Shown: positions 11,101-22,348, counted from the first letter of the stretch. The stretch: 64,000 nt of DNA from Bursaphelenchus xylophilus (GCA_904066235.2 CAJFCV020000005.1:11155501-11219500); one strand, 5' to 3'. The notes: generated by a model not told the origin, from the sequence alone. Program-made: numbers and translations.

Positions 11101-11342
11101 AATTCAATTTTTTCTTTTTTTTGGGCGCTGATTCGATTTTCCCGTGTGCTTAAAAAAGTTATTCTCCAGACAACGTTTGTAATATTATTAAAAGCCTCTT
11201 TTGTCCATCTTTTACGCAGTTTTTTATGGCCACGCGACTACGTGCCCCGAATGAGGCGCCAAGCATTTGTATTTTTCAAGTGCTGCTCGCCGTTTTTTTT
11301 GTTGATCTTTGTTCTGAGATGAGTAGGTTATAGGGACGTACT

Positions 11343-11432
11343 GTTAGCATTTTCATAAAGTGCATGGACATTGCAAAAAAGCCGAGGATTTTGCGACAAA
11401 TATCCATGCACTTTATGAAAATGTTAATATTA
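11343..11432. repeat. Short GCAC-type foldback
   Basis: TTTTCATAAAGTGCATGGAC at about 11350 is matched by its complement TCCATGCACTTTATGAAAAT ending near 11428. The arms are separated by about 45 bp. These are the same ends as the long GCAC modules. Confidence 0.65.
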
Positions 11433-12214
11433 AGATTTTTCAGAAGTGCGTATACTTTATGTCGTATACCATACCGAACTGAGAAAAAATCGATTTTTGG
11501 CTATTTTTTTATTTTTTTGTTTTAAAATTTTTGGGGAAAAAATATGCAAGTTTTAAAACCTGAATATTTTTATTTTTAATTATTTTTTAATTTTTTACTT
11601 AAATTTGCATAAATATTTTTTTTTTGATATTCTTCATTTCCTTTTTTCATTTTAAATTTATTTTAAAATTTCCTCACATTTTATTTATTTTTACTCAATA
11701 TTTCATATGACCATATCGCGTATGACCTTTTACACATAAAGACCATTGTCTTGAAAGTCGTAATTTTTGGCATTTTCAGGCGGAACTCTACAGCTTGCCA
11801 AATCCTGGATTGCCAAATACCAAAAGGAAATAAATTTTGCTAATTCCTCCATTTTTACAGCCATTTACCGTGCTCATTCGTAGTCACTTTTATCGTAAAT
11901 TCAAAAAAAAATTTTTGCTTTTTCAAAACTTCCACTTTGCTTTTATTGTTTTGTAATGTGAAAAAAAGGCGTTATAAATTTCGTTTCGCGACGATTTTGC
12001 AATCCGCCGCCACACCCGTTTATAACACATTTTGCCGGGATTCGCGCGCATTGTGTCATTTTTTTTTGTGGCAGAACGGAACGGTAATGCGGTTATCGGT
12101 CGGCCCACGAGACGAAAAAGAAATTCTCCCCTCGATTTCGCGGATTTGGAGAAAGACGGACGAGGGAGGGAGTGTTTTGATTTTTGGATTGGGCTCTCCG
12201 TCATGTTGTACTTG
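11433..12214. other. AT-rich low-complexity stretch
   Basis: Poly-T and TTTATTTTT runs dominate 11480-11710. The opposed frames around 11923-12200 (93 and 174 codons) are mutual antisense shadows, and I do not accept either as a gene. Confidence 0.5.
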
Positions 12215-12373
12215 TATTTTCATAAAGTGCGTAAACCTTTACGCTCTACTACGTTTTTTCCCAAAAGTGCGTTCGAGAATTTTCATAAAGTGCGTAGACT
12301 TTTTCACTGTGCATTTCGCTTTCGTCGCGCAATGCGATCCTTTCAAGACATTTTTTCACAGTGCAATTTTCTC
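12215..12373. repeat. GCAC module fragment
   Basis: TTTCATAAAGTGCGTA occurs twice (about 12219 and 12284), followed by CACTGTGC and CACAGTGC words. The unit is cut at its right side by the foldback fragment at 12374. Confidence 0.55.
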
Positions 12374-13015
12374 ACAAGGAAAGTACTTGTATCGGGTATG
12401 GAGTTACAAGTCGAATCATATATCAAAAAATCGTAAAATTGTTCTGATTCACAATATGTAAAAATTAGCTGCCTAATTTTGGTCTGTAAGGGTGAAAAAG
12501 TCCTCTGAACTTTTCTCGCAACACCATGGAAATGTGCCTTTTTTACATTGCAACTACTAATCAAGGTGTAGTATAAATTAAATTTGATATTTTAACGCTT
12601 ATCAAGATACCAGAGTTTACTTTGGCTCAAAAACAAGCATTCGAGAATCCTAGCTCGCGCCTTGCAGAAACGACCGAGATTTTTAGATCGAGAGTCGGCC
12701 AAAATTTAGGACTTTTTGCCGAATTTTGGCCCGAAAAGTTTCATGCCCATTTCAACCGTAAAGGATAATGTTCCTACAAAAAAAACATTTTTTTCCCCAC
12801 GAAACTGCCAAAGTAATGGCCAAAAAACGTTTTTCTCTCTGACCGCTCTTCGCGTTTAGCGTGCTCTCTCGGCGGCAAAAACCGTTCGATATCTTGGCGG
12901 CGCCCGCAAAGCGCGAGCTAAAACTTTCAGGAATTGATATTTAGTCCATACCCGACGTGTGTGCAAAATTTAAAGAAAATCTGAGCGTCGCACTTGGGGT
13001 ACTTCCCTTTTGAGT
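12374..13015. mobile_element. Half foldback fused to a family C element
   Basis: 12374-12634 is the left arm of the 2358-type foldback (AAAGTACTTGTATCGGGTAT; ATTAGCTGCCTAATTTTGG). It breaks abruptly at about 12635 into family C (CGAGAATCCTAGCTCGCGCC...), which ends with GAGCGTCGCACTTGGGGTAC near 13002. The joint marks an insertion with loss of the outer part of the older element. Confidence 0.65.
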
Positions 13016-13029
13016 CGCCGCGAATTTTT

Positions 13030-13127
13030 GGCGCGCGACAACAATTGCACAGCGCAAAAAAAAAGAAAAATGCACTGTGCGCCGCGAAAAAAAAGTCTAC
13101 GCACTTTCTGGAACGACTAGTACTAGT
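13030..13127. repeat. GCAC module fragment
   Basis: CACAGCGC and CACTGTGC words precede the module terminus TACGCACTTTCTGGAACGAC. Confidence 0.6.
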
Positions 13128-13975
13128 CGGGACAAAAAGTCCTGATAATTTAAAAAATAAACCTCAATTCTCTAAAAAAATCCTTTTTCCCAGTCCCGAA
13201 ACGAAAACATTCCAAAAATATGTTCAAATTCTCCAAAAAATTCTTTTTTCCAAGTCCCGAAGCAAAAATATTAAACGGTATCGTTGACCCGAAATGTTGT
13301 TGACCCGAGTTGCCGCGACCCGAGTTGTCCCTGTTATATCGGGACGCGACCAATGCATGCGCCAGCACAATGCCAGAACATGTCAAGACTTCTTACAAGT
13401 TACTCGAACACAGAATACGTACTTGCGTGTATTTCCTTGTTGTGTCGGGTTTTCCCAAGGCCGGAAAAGTTGTCTCTACCGGAAGAGTCAAAGCTGCACT
13501 TTTGATGGCAGGGGAAGCGGAAAGACGTTGAGGCTTTGCCGTCGCTAATCGGGATGCTCTTCGTTTTGTATCGTTGTTTGATTAACGTAAAAGCCCCGCT
13601 GTTTGGTGCTTTTTACATAATTTTATGCACTCTTAGGAGGACTGGTCTATTTTGTACTGTAGATATACATATGGCACGTACGGGGGACTTTTCGAACTGA
13701 TAAAAGGAAATTTTTGATGAGCAAAGCTCAGATCGTTTTATGATTTTGCACATACGTTATGCCGCGTCGGAGAGAAAGAACTTTTTTGTCATATCTTTGC
13801 CAGTTCCGACGGAAAAAGATTGATTTTTTCATAGAAGGATTACCCTCTCCCGTAGACGTCACATTTTTTCTTATTTTTGGCCTAAAAATCCCGGTCGTTT
13901 TACGTGGAACTTGCACCGAGCGGAAATGTAAAGACTTTTCACACCTCTCCGAAAAGTGCAGTCAACGCTTATTTC
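13128..13975. other. Non-coding stretch with direct repeats
   Basis: CTCCAAAAAATTCTTTTTTCC and a near copy (written here as CTAAAAAAATCCTTTTTCCC) occur about 65 bp apart at 13170-13260, each followed by AGTCCCGAAGC-like sequence. A worn family C interior lies at 13730-13880. No gene is supported. Confidence 0.4.
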
Positions 13976-13979
13976 GCGC

Positions 13980-14770
13980 GATGAAACTGTACTGCGTGTT
14001 TTTTGATGTCATCAGAGACTGCCCAGGGCGTTTTTTACTTTTGCCGGAAACAGCACTGTGCGTTTTTCAATCAGACCTGAAAGCGACAGAAACTGCACAG
14101 TGCGTCTTTCAAGCACACCGGAAATTGCACAGTGCGTTTTTCAGTTGTAACTGAAACTGCACGGTGCGTTTTCCACTTGTACCGGATATTGCATAGTGCA
14201 TTTTTCAATCACACCTGAAACTGCACAGTGCGTTTTCTGATGTCATCAGAAACTGCACAGTGCGTTTTTCATTTTCACCGAAACTGCACAGTGCATTTCT
14301 TACTCGCTCCAGAAACTGCACAGTGCATTTTTATATCACACCTGAAGCTGCACAGTGCGTTTTTCATTTTCACCAAAACTGCACAGTGCGTTTTTTGATG
14401 TCGTCAGAAACTGCACAGTGCGTTTTCTGATGTCATGAAAAACTGCACAGTGCGTTTTTTGATGTCGCCAGAAACTGCACAGTGCGTTTTCTGATGTCAT
14501 GAAAAACTGCACAGTGCGTTTTTTATCCTACCCGGAAACTTCGCAATGCGTTTTTCGATCGCATCGGAAACTGCACAGTGCGTTTTTTCATGTCATCAGA
14601 AACTGCACAGTGCTTTTTTTGATGTCATCAAAAACTGCACAGTGCGTTTTTTATCCTTCCCGGAAACTTCGCAGTGCTTTTTTCGATCGCATTAGAACCT
14701 GCACGGTGCGTTTTTACATCGCACCAGAAATTGCACAGTGCGTTTTTCATGCTCACCTGCAATTACACGT
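13980..14770. repeat. Satellite-like array of GCACAGTGC units
   Basis: About 22-25 tandem units of 30-38 bp each contain the self-complementary core TGCACAGTGC. The core is followed by GTTTTT and then a variable tail, most often TGATGTCATCAGAAAC, CATTTTCACC or ATCCTACCCGGAAAC. Some units have a core mutation (GCACGGTGC, GCAATGC, GCAGTGC). Reading frames such as 14499-14837 are by-products of the repeat. Confidence 0.9.
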
Positions 14771-15368
14771 CAAGACTTTTTGTCCCACATTTCGTATTTT
14801 TTGCACTACATTCACTTCCTATACCTTTGTTATCTAACCAAACTGCTCAAAACTTTGTCAAACTCATCGCGCCATCCGCATATCCCATCCATAACATCGG
14901 GAAGCCGGCTCGATTAAACGTTTCGAAACACCGCATCTTTTTTGCAGACCCTCCTCGATCGCGGCTCATTTGGTATTCGCGGCCCCAATTCCCAGCCTAC
15001 GTCCGTAATTTGCACGGGGATTCGTCAAGCGCGAAATGGTGTTTCATACGACATTCCGTTAATCAGCATGCCGTCAGGCGCCTCGCTCCTTGTTTTAATC
15101 GAATTCGCGGCCGTGTGCGCTAACAAGGAAGTTCGCCGCGGCGCAAAATGGCACAATTTTGCTAATTTATGGAAATTTCGAAGAGGCTCGAAACTTTTTG
15201 AAACAATTTAAAAAACAAATTTTTTGGAAATTTTAATCGTATAAAACGTTTTTGTATGACGCGGAATACGAATTTTGTCGTTAAAAAGTTTACGTTTTAT
15301 TTTTGATGGCTTGTTTAGCACGTTTTTTAAAAGTGCACTTTTTGTCGCAAAACTTTTTTTTTTAAATT
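14771..15368. other. Non-coding stretch
   Basis: Only short unsupported frames occur. I see no named repeat. Confidence 0.4.
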
Positions 15369-16197
15369 CCCAGGGGGATGTTCCACGTACAAAAGGGCAC
15401 TAACTTGAGTAAATGGCATCACGCAAAAAGAGGAGAGAGCAGAGAAAAAGAGGAGTGGTAACTTGAGTGATCCCTCTTCTTTTTGATTGGCGAATCGGGC
15501 GACTTTTTATGGACTTGGCCGGACATTTTAGGCCATAACTTTTGATACAGTGGACCAATTTACGCCCTTCCAAAAAAAATATTAATGCTGGCGGTATACA
15601 AAATATACACTTTGTAAAATTTCCTTCTAAATTATGCAAATCATATGCAAATTTTTCTCTTGGTATTTAAGATGCAAGACACGGAAAAAATTTTGATACC
15701 ATCATATGCAGCGTGGTCCCAGCTTTAAAGCTTTCCTAAAAATTTGCAAATTGGTTTACTGCGACAAAAGTTATGACCAAAAGATTCTCGTCCACTGTTG
15801 CGCGGGCCATTACTCCTGATACAGTATACCAATTTACACCCTTCAAAAAACCCTTTGATGCTGAGAGCGTAACAAACATGTCCATATAAAGATTTTAATA
15901 AAAGACGAGCTTTAAGATACCAAGAAAAAAATTTGCATATAATTTGCATAATTTAGAAGAAAAATTTACAAATTTATATCCATCTATTCTGTGTACCACC
16001 AGCATTAATATTTTTTTTGGAAGGGCGCAAATTGGTCCACTGTATCAAAAGTTATGGCCCAAAATGTGCGGCCAAAGTCGATAAAAAGTCAGGTCACTCG
16101 AGTTACCACTCCTCTTTTTCTCTGCTCTTTCCGCTTTTTCTGTGATGCCGCTAACTCGAGTTAGTGCCTTTTTTGTACGTGAAACATCTCCCAGGGC
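15369..16197. mobile_element. Foldback element, 0.83 kb
   Basis: The ends CCAGGGGGATGTTCCACGTA (15370) and TACGTGAAACATCTCCCAGG (to 16196) are inverted copies. Next inward, ACTTGAGTAAATGGCATCAC pairs with GTGATGCCGCTAACTCGAGT, and further in TTTTGATACAGTGGACCAAT pairs with ATTGGTCCACTGTATCAAAA. There is no coding capacity. Confidence 0.85.
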
Positions 16198-16937
16198 TTT
16201 TTGCCGCAACTAGTGGAATTTTTTTACTAATCTAATTTCGGGATTTTTTTAATTTTTTTATTTCCTCAAGCGTTTCTTTTTTTGTAATCCAACACCGCAG
16301 AATACAAATATCATTAAGATTTCGAATCAGACATGCCCGAAATTTGAGCTTTAATTTTTTTTTCATCACCAATGTTATTTAGAGGCACAGTGCTATGCAA
16401 TTATTTTGCTTCGAATGTTTCGTTTTTGCGCGTAATTTCGGGCCGCATCGACGAAATTGAGCGGAAACTTATCCGGCGGGCATGTTCATTGTTGGTATTG
16501 TGGAAGGGCAGGCAATTTTGGGGAGCGTCTGGGAGATTATTTTGTGTACTTTTCGCGAGGATTGGCGATTTATTTCAAGCTTAGAAAAAGCGCAGCGCAC
16601 AGGTTTTATTTTTAGAAAAGAAGGCTTCCAAAGTGCGACGCACAATTTTTATTTTTTAATTTTTTTTTTATTTTGCATTCATCAGCATTTTTAACTCAAT
16701 TGTCATCAAATTTCCAGACTCAACCTTACATTTGCAACCTGTTTTAACAATGCGTTAATTCTTACGTTAATACCTCCAAAAAATAATTTTTTTGCATTAA
16801 AAATTACTCAGACGCTGCAAATACAATTAGTTTATGTCCAAAAATTGTTTTCAATCTCTCTAAAAAGCACAAAAGAGCAAACCACAATACTTAAAACCCC
16901 TTTAGGGCGGTCCGATTTCTACTTTTAATCCATAAAC
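16198..16937. other. Non-coding AT-rich stretch
   Basis: No gene, RNA or named repeat is recognised. Confidence 0.45.
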
Positions 16938-17433
16938 TAATATTTTCATAAAGTGCGTAGACATTTTTTTCGTTTATCGCGAACGCACAGTTCTTTGCGA
17001 TTTTGATGATTTCGCACAGTGCATACCTGAAAAATTGAAAATGCGATTTGCACTGTGCGACTCGGCGATAATTTTGATGCACAGTGCAAAAAAAAAACAA
17101 GAGTGCACAGTGCAAATTGGGGTTTGCACCGTGCATGTTGCCGTTCTTCGAAAATGAGCGTTTTCAAAAAGTGCATGGACTTTTCGTCGTCCATGCACCT
17201 TATGAACGCACTGTACAAGAAAAAAGGTCAACTGCACAGTGCATTTGAGAAAAAAATGTCAAATGCACAGTGCATTTGACTTTTCAAGCTTTTCTCAACT
17301 GAGCCGGCACGAATTTTCAAAAATTGCACAGTGCAAAATGTCTCAAAAAAGATGACGTCGCTCCGGAAGCAGGCAGCACTGTGCGATGCGAATAAATGCC
17401 GGAAAAGTCTACGCACTTTCTGGAACGCCTAGT
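16938..17433. repeat. GCAC module
   Basis: The left end TTTTCATAAAGTGCGTAGAC and the right end TACGCACTTTCTGGAACGCC enclose about fifteen GCACAGTGC, GCACTGTGC or GCACCGTGC words. The many 60-90-codon frames on both strands arise from these palindromes. Confidence 0.75.
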
Positions 17434-17855
17434 AGGGAACAAGGATTTAAATTTCCCCCCTGATTTTCTCCAGTTCTGCACGTTTTTGGATTACTGTAAT
17501 TGAAGTATTAGTCGGATAATCGCTGAAATTCGAATATTTTTTTTTTGTACGCAAGAGTTAAACCGTCTACCGCATAACGATTAGGGGAGGAAAGCTGCAA
17601 ACAATTCCGCGGATTCGAGGAAAAATTTGGTTCGAAGGAAACTCGAATGATTCCTCGTATTTTAGACGGGAAAATGTTTGTTTTCCGGGAGAAAGGCTAT
17701 GTTATGAGAATAACAGAATACAAAGCTTAGTGTTATTTTTGTTTACCGCGAAGGAAAGGTGGTAATCTGACATGCGAGGGTGCCAAGTGCAACGCTCAGA
17801 TTTTCATTAAATTTTGCACAAACGTCGGGGGATAGGCTCGTACTCTTAGAATTTT
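17434..17855. other. Non-coding stretch
   Basis: Nothing is recognised except a family C tip (GTGCAACGCTCAGATTTTCA) at about 17786. Confidence 0.4.
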
Positions 17856-18013
17856 CATATCAGTCTGTCGGAAAAATAACGGCGGATCGTCGCTGCAACA
17901 TGTCTCGCCTCGCCTCTGGCGCACCAAATCTCCAGCTTCGGCAGCCGTCGCAAAGCGATGACGGGCGATTCCGAGGCGCGACGATCCGCCGTTATTTTTC
18001 CGACAGACTAATA
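17856..18013. mobile_element. Family A MITE (subtype A2)
   Basis: Both ends are present, with small differences in the interior (GCTGCAACATGTCTCGCCTC). Confidence 0.85.
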
Positions 18014-18206
18014 CTGTCGCGGAAAAAAGTCCTGGGATTTTCTCGCGCCCCCCCAAACTCCATCGCGCTCCGAAAAGTTGATTTGTCGCGGGAATCGCGC
18101 GCGACAATAAGCCAAAATCAACAAAATTGCACAGTGCAAAATGTGTTTTCGGGTTCATGCACAGTGCAGAGTCGCAGAAAAATCCCAGGACTTTTTTCCG
18201 CGACTA
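18014..18206. mobile_element. Small foldback between two family A copies
   Basis: TGTCGCGGAAAAAAGTCCTG at 18014 is matched by CAGGACTTTTTTCCGCGACT ending near 18205. The loop carries GCACAGTGC words. Its outer edges touch the family A copies on either side, so three insertions are packed end to end. Confidence 0.75.
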
Positions 18207-18363
18207 TCAGTCTGTCGGAAAAATAACGGCGGATTGTCGCGCCTCGGAATCGCCCATCATCGCTTTGCGACTGCAAGCCGCGGCTTGGGATTTGGTGCGC
18301 GATAGCGGCGAGGCGAGACATTTTGATGCGACGATCCGCCGTTATTTTCCCGACAGACTGATA
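18206..18363. mobile_element. Family A MITE (subtype A2)
   Basis: A full copy in the orientation CGCGCCTCGGAATCGCCCAT, nearly identical to the copies at 9881 and 18643. Confidence 0.88.
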
Positions 18364-18642
18364 GTAAAGTGCCTGGATTTTTGCAATGTGCATTTCGCTC
18401 TCTTCGCGCGACGCGATCTTTTTCAAGACATTTTTTCACGGTGCAATTGTCTCAAATTTCGCGGCGGCGCATTGGAAAAAAAGCTTGTGTCGCTGCGATT
18501 TCGTTTGAAAAATCAAATGCACTGTGCAGTTGACTTATTTTTTGCACAGTGCGGCGCACGGCAAACCTACTTTTTTCTTTTTGGGCGCACAGTGCAATTT
18601 TCTTCTTTCTGCACTGTGCAGTTGTTGTCGCGCGCAACCAAA
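18364..18642. repeat. GCAC module
   Basis: About eight GCACTGTGC, GCACAGTGC and GCACGGTGC words lie between two family A copies. No clear outer inverted end is visible. Confidence 0.55.
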
Positions 18643-18798
18643 ATTCTGTCGGGAAAATAATGGCGGATCGTCGCGCCTCGGAATCGCCCATCATCGCTTT
18701 GCGACTGCAAGCCGCGGCTGGGGATTTGGCGTGCGATAGCGGCGAGGCGAGACATTTTGCTGCGACGATCCGCCGTTATTTTCCCGACAGACTGATAT
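18643..18798. mobile_element. Family A MITE (subtype A2), left tip lost
   Basis: The left tip starts at TTCTGTCGGGAAAATAATGG without TATCAG. The right end CCCGACAGACTGATA is intact. Confidence 0.85.
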
Positions 18799-19126
18799 TC
18801 AACAATATTTGTGGCCAAAAGAATGTGCAATGTGCTGAGGGCGCTCAGCGAAAAAACGGTGACAAACTTTTTCGGCCTTTGGGTGTCCATTTCTCGGAGC
18901 TTGTCAAGGGCAATTTACTTGAGATTTTGTGAAGCCCATTCCTTGAACAACTTGCTAACAGCTTGTTCAAGGACTCTCGAATGATATATTTGTCATTCGC
19001 TCATTTTCAAGGAGCGAGCGACAGCCCAAACGAGCCTATTGCACAGTGCAAAAAGATAGAAATTGCACAGTGTCGAACTGTTGTTTTTGCACAGTGCATG
19101 GCGCAAAAATCACTCCAGCGAGATTT

Positions 19127-19287
19127 AATCAGTCTGTCTGGAAATTAATGAGCAAATTTTCGCTGCCGGTCGTGTCGCTGACGTGAAAAGTCAATTTGAT
19201 TTTTTCCGCGACGCAATTCATTTTCCCGGCGGCGATAGTCCTTTTCGATGCTTTCAAATGCTCATTATTTCCCCCACTGTCTGATAA
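19127..19287. mobile_element. Family A MITE (subtype A1), diverged ends
   Basis: The ends TCAGTCTGTCTGGAAATTAA and CATTATTTCCCCCACTGTCT still pair. The A1 interior is present. Confidence 0.75.
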
Positions 19288-19431
19288 ATTATATATTTTC
19301 GCCTCGAATCCTCGCTTTCATCCGCCTCTACCTCGCCGTTTCGCCGCGAAACCCCCATTTTGCACCGCTTTGCACGAATCCTGTTGCTCTTCAATTTTGT
19401 CGTTGAATTGCGGCCTATTACGCGAAAAGGA

Positions 19432-19584
19432 CTAGTGTAATCTGGGGCTCTCGAGCTGGTCCTCTTCAGCGTCGTCGAGGGGCGGCCGTCGGTATTCAGA
19501 GAAGAGGTCCTCCATCATCCGGCCATTATGACGCGAGGGGCGGAACGCTCGGCCAAACGTTGAATAGCGCGGGCCCCCCGTCAT
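19432..19584 (-). CDS. Hypothetical 50-residue ORF
   Basis: An intact ATG-to-TAG frame on the minus strand starts MTGGPRYSTFGRAFRPSRHN and ends with an acidic stretch (LDDAEEDQLESPRLH). Its codon choice is GC-rich and even, unlike the surrounding AT-rich repeats, and the composition looks protein-like: a basic arginine-rich half followed by an acidic half. I recognise no family. It could be a small secreted or nuclear peptide, an exon of a longer gene, or chance. A possible LTR lies just upstream of it at 19734-19884. Confidence 0.3.
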   Translation of the reverse strand: MTGGPRYSTFGRAFRPSRHNGRMMEDLFSEYRRPPLDDAEEDQLESPRLH

Positions 19585-19733
19585 ACAATGATGGCCAAGT
19601 TCCTAATTAACGCCAATTAGTCATTCAGGTCCACTGTTTCGGGTTTATAGCCGGAGGGCAACTTCTTCTTTGCGAGTGTGTCGCAAGAGGTTGGGGCTCG
19701 GGATTCGGCGTGACGTGAGGGCCAAGTTCAAAG

Positions 19734-19884
19734 GTGTAGTGTCACGATTCCGTGAAGAATTCCGAGAAATTAGCATAAACCGACGAATATTTTGATATAA
19801 ATGTAATAGACCGATCGCTTTTCGATCACTCGTTTTGTGAAATAAACCTATATTTCTAATTTGTTGGAAGTCCCCTTGACACAG
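19734..19884 (+). mobile_element. Possible short LTR
   Basis: The segment begins TGTAGTGTCACGATTCC and ends CCTTGACACA, giving TG...CA ends with short inverted tips. It contains GATATAAATG (TATA-like, 19795) and AATAAA (about 19841) in promoter-then-poly(A) order. It is followed by GGTGGTCCGAGC, which resembles a retrotransposon leader. No flanking target duplication and no second LTR are seen. Confidence 0.28.
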
Positions 19885-20489
19885 TGCGGTGGTGGTCCGA
19901 GCTAATTGGAGTCATTTCGTGTGAGTTTTTCAACTAGAATTCTCTAGTTGTGGTCTCCGCGTTATTAGGGGTAGTGAATACTAGGAGTAGAGGGCAAGTT
20001 AGGGGCTTCACTAGACCTCGACTATCTAAGTCTTGACAGCGCCGAAAAATAATGTCGCTTTAGCTGGTTGCAGATGTAGTTTCGCTCTACTTTATATGAT
20101 GATGAAACCATCGAACTCTTCGTCCATTTATGGCTGCGTTTTTCGCGTGTTCAAGCGTGTTAAATTTCCTACGCAGGGTATATGTTATAAATACACTTGT
20201 ATGGGCGCAGTGTCTTCCATATAAACTCCTTATGACGTCGTATCCCTCTCACTAAATTGCGTTTTTGCAAATTGTAGCTGAGTTAACATCAGTTTTGGCA
20301 TGCGTTTTATATTATTTATAATTGGGAAATGATGCTGCAGATTGCATAATGGGGTTTGTAGTTGTCTTCCTTTGATGGTAATTATATACAATCTCAGCTG
20401 AAGAGGGGGTATGGTTACCCTGCGCCAAGAGGTTGTGTCGTTTTTGCGTGTCATTTGTATTTTTAGTCGGGCATGGATATTTGGTCTCT
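19885..20489. other. Non-coding stretch
   Basis: No gag/pol-like frame follows the possible LTR. Nothing else is recognised. Confidence 0.4.
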
Positions 20490-21306
20490 TTTCATAAAGT
20501 GCATGGACATTTGGTCTCTTTCGCACAGGTGCAAACCACAAAAATACGATTTGCACTGTGCATGGACATTTTTTGGACATTTTTACGCTTTCGCACAGTG
20601 CATTTCGAACCTTTTCCCACGCTTGTCGCCAACGCACCGTGCATGTGGTTTTTTTCCTTTACGCACAGCGCAAACCACAAAAAAGCCGTTTGCACTGTGC
20701 CAATTTTTTGGCGCCTCAGCAGTGACGTAGTTGAAATTTGCCGCGCGATATTTCAACTGCACAGTGCGAAGACCAAAACAAAGTGACGCACCGTGCAGAT
20801 TTTTGAACAATGTCGCAGCGATATTTCAATCGCACCGTGCAGAAAAACCCCAATTTTGCACTGTGCATTTAATTTTTTTTTTTTTTTGATTTGCACGGTG
20901 CGAGAAGAGAAAAATGAACTGTGCGCTGGCGACAAGCATGGGAAAAAGTTCAAAATGCACTGTGCGAAAGCGAAAAAATCTGCACAGTGCAAACCACAAA
21001 ATTCCGTTTGCACTGTGCAAATTCCGCACCGTGCAGAAAAAGCCCAATTTTGCACCGTGCATTTAATTTTTTTTTTGGTTTTGCACTGTGCACCGAAAAT
21101 ATCGCAGCGACGTAGGCCTTTTTCGATTGCGTTGTCGCGCTTTGCCGAAAATTTTGCACAGTGCAAACGGCTTTTCTGTGGTTTGCACTGTGCGAAATGA
21201 GAGAAATAAAAATGCACTGTGCGCTGGCAACAAGCGTGGAAAAACGTTCAAAATGCACTGTGCGAAAGCGAAAAAATGTCCATGAACTTTGTGGAAATAC
21301 TAATAT
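20490..21306. repeat. Large GCAC module
   Basis: Both outer ends carry the CATAAAGTGCATGGACATT or TGTCCATGAACTTTGTG motif. About thirty GCAC palindromic words lie inside, with several internal near-duplicates (AAATGCACTGTGCGAAAGCG at 20953 and 21250). The overlapping frames on both strands, the longest 252 codons at 20950-21708, are by-products. Confidence 0.8.
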
Positions 21307-21539
21307 TTGTAAGAGATGTCGGGTTTGTTCTCTGAAAATCATCATATTGACAGACGGAATTAGGGATCTCGTTTGGAAACCGCTTATTTCTGTCGTTTCA
21401 GATGTTCGTTTATGACGCACACCGCGATTATTGCAACTTTTCGAGGGGTTTTGCAGGGGTTTATGTCGTAAAATTAGGGGAAGTTTTTTGATAATTTTGC
21501 GTATGTCGCCGACACATCCCATAATCTTTGAGACATTCG

Positions 21540-21668
21540 ATATCAGACTGTCGGGAAAATAATGAGCACTCCGTTGCAGCGAAAATAACATCTCCATCGA
21601 GAAAATGAGTTGTCGGGGGTAAAACCAGTTTTCGACAGTGTGCTCATTATTTTCCCGACAGTCTGAGG
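21540..21668. mobile_element. Family A MITE (subtype A1), short
   Basis: The ends TATCAGACTGTCGGGAAAAT and ATTATTTTCCCGACAGTCTG match each other perfectly, including a shared change relative to the family. This suggests gene conversion between the ends or a compensating pair. Confidence 0.82.
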
Positions 21669-22044
21669 AGCTATTTTCGAGCCCGTACGCCGCGGTCATT
21701 ACTTCCATTCAACCCACACGGGGTCGTTTTCGTCCGTCCCACCAGTAATCACTGTAATTGCCCTTCTTTTTGATTGAGTACAATCCTTCTAAATGGATTA
21801 GAAAGCGTGAGCGTCGGCCCCAAAAATACACTCGGTTTCCCCGCGGAAAACCGCAATTCCTGACCCACTCTTCCGCTGTTTTGTGTCGCGAAATTGCACT
21901 CTCGCAAGTGCACGTACAGTTTAATGTTTTGTTTGGGGGCTAGGTTCTACTACGATCCACCACCTGTAATAGCCGTAAATTTAGTGGTCAGCGTGTCAAA
22001 ACAAATTGTTTTTTTTGCTGTTCAGAGGCCTTGAAAGTGTGGTC

Positions 22045-22346
22045 AGTGTGACGACTCGGGACTTGTAAATCTTTTGTGTCCAGAAAATGTGTCATGATCA
22101 CACCGGTGTGTTGTGCCAGTGGTAGAAAAAACGGTTGTATATGGCTAGAGGTACTCCTTAGAGCATGCCAAAAAAATGGGCATTGCAAAGCTTTCGCCGC
22201 GGATTGCCAAAGTTTTGAAACAAAAGTTTTTGCTTTAGGAAGTATTCCTAGCCACACACAGCCGTTGTTTTTATTTCTGGCACAGCTTAAACGGGTGTCA
22301 TGGTGACGGATTTTCTTGACCCAGAAGGATTTATAAGTCCCGAGCC
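22045..22346. mobile_element. Foldback element, 0.3 kb
   Basis: CTCGGGACTTGTAAATCTTT (22047) pairs with GGATTTATAAGTCCCGAG (to 22343). GTGTCATGATCACACC pairs with GGGTGTCATGGTGAC. The unit abuts the family D copy at 22349. Confidence 0.7.
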
Positions 22347-22348
22347 AT

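Noticed and set aside
13980..14770. CRISPR-like array (regular repeats and variable spacers)
   Set aside because: Units are 30-38 bp with a short palindromic core and related, not unique, spacers; the genome is eukaryotic. It is a minisatellite.
14499..15123. 112- and 149-codon plus-strand frames
   Set aside because: They translate the GCACAGTGC array and its edge; cysteine- and phenylalanine-rich periodic sequence without a domain.
20950..21708. 252-codon minus-strand frame
   Set aside because: It runs through GCAC palindromic words and a family A copy; antisense frames of similar length overlap it. The composition is repeat-driven (HSA, TVQ, RTV patterns).
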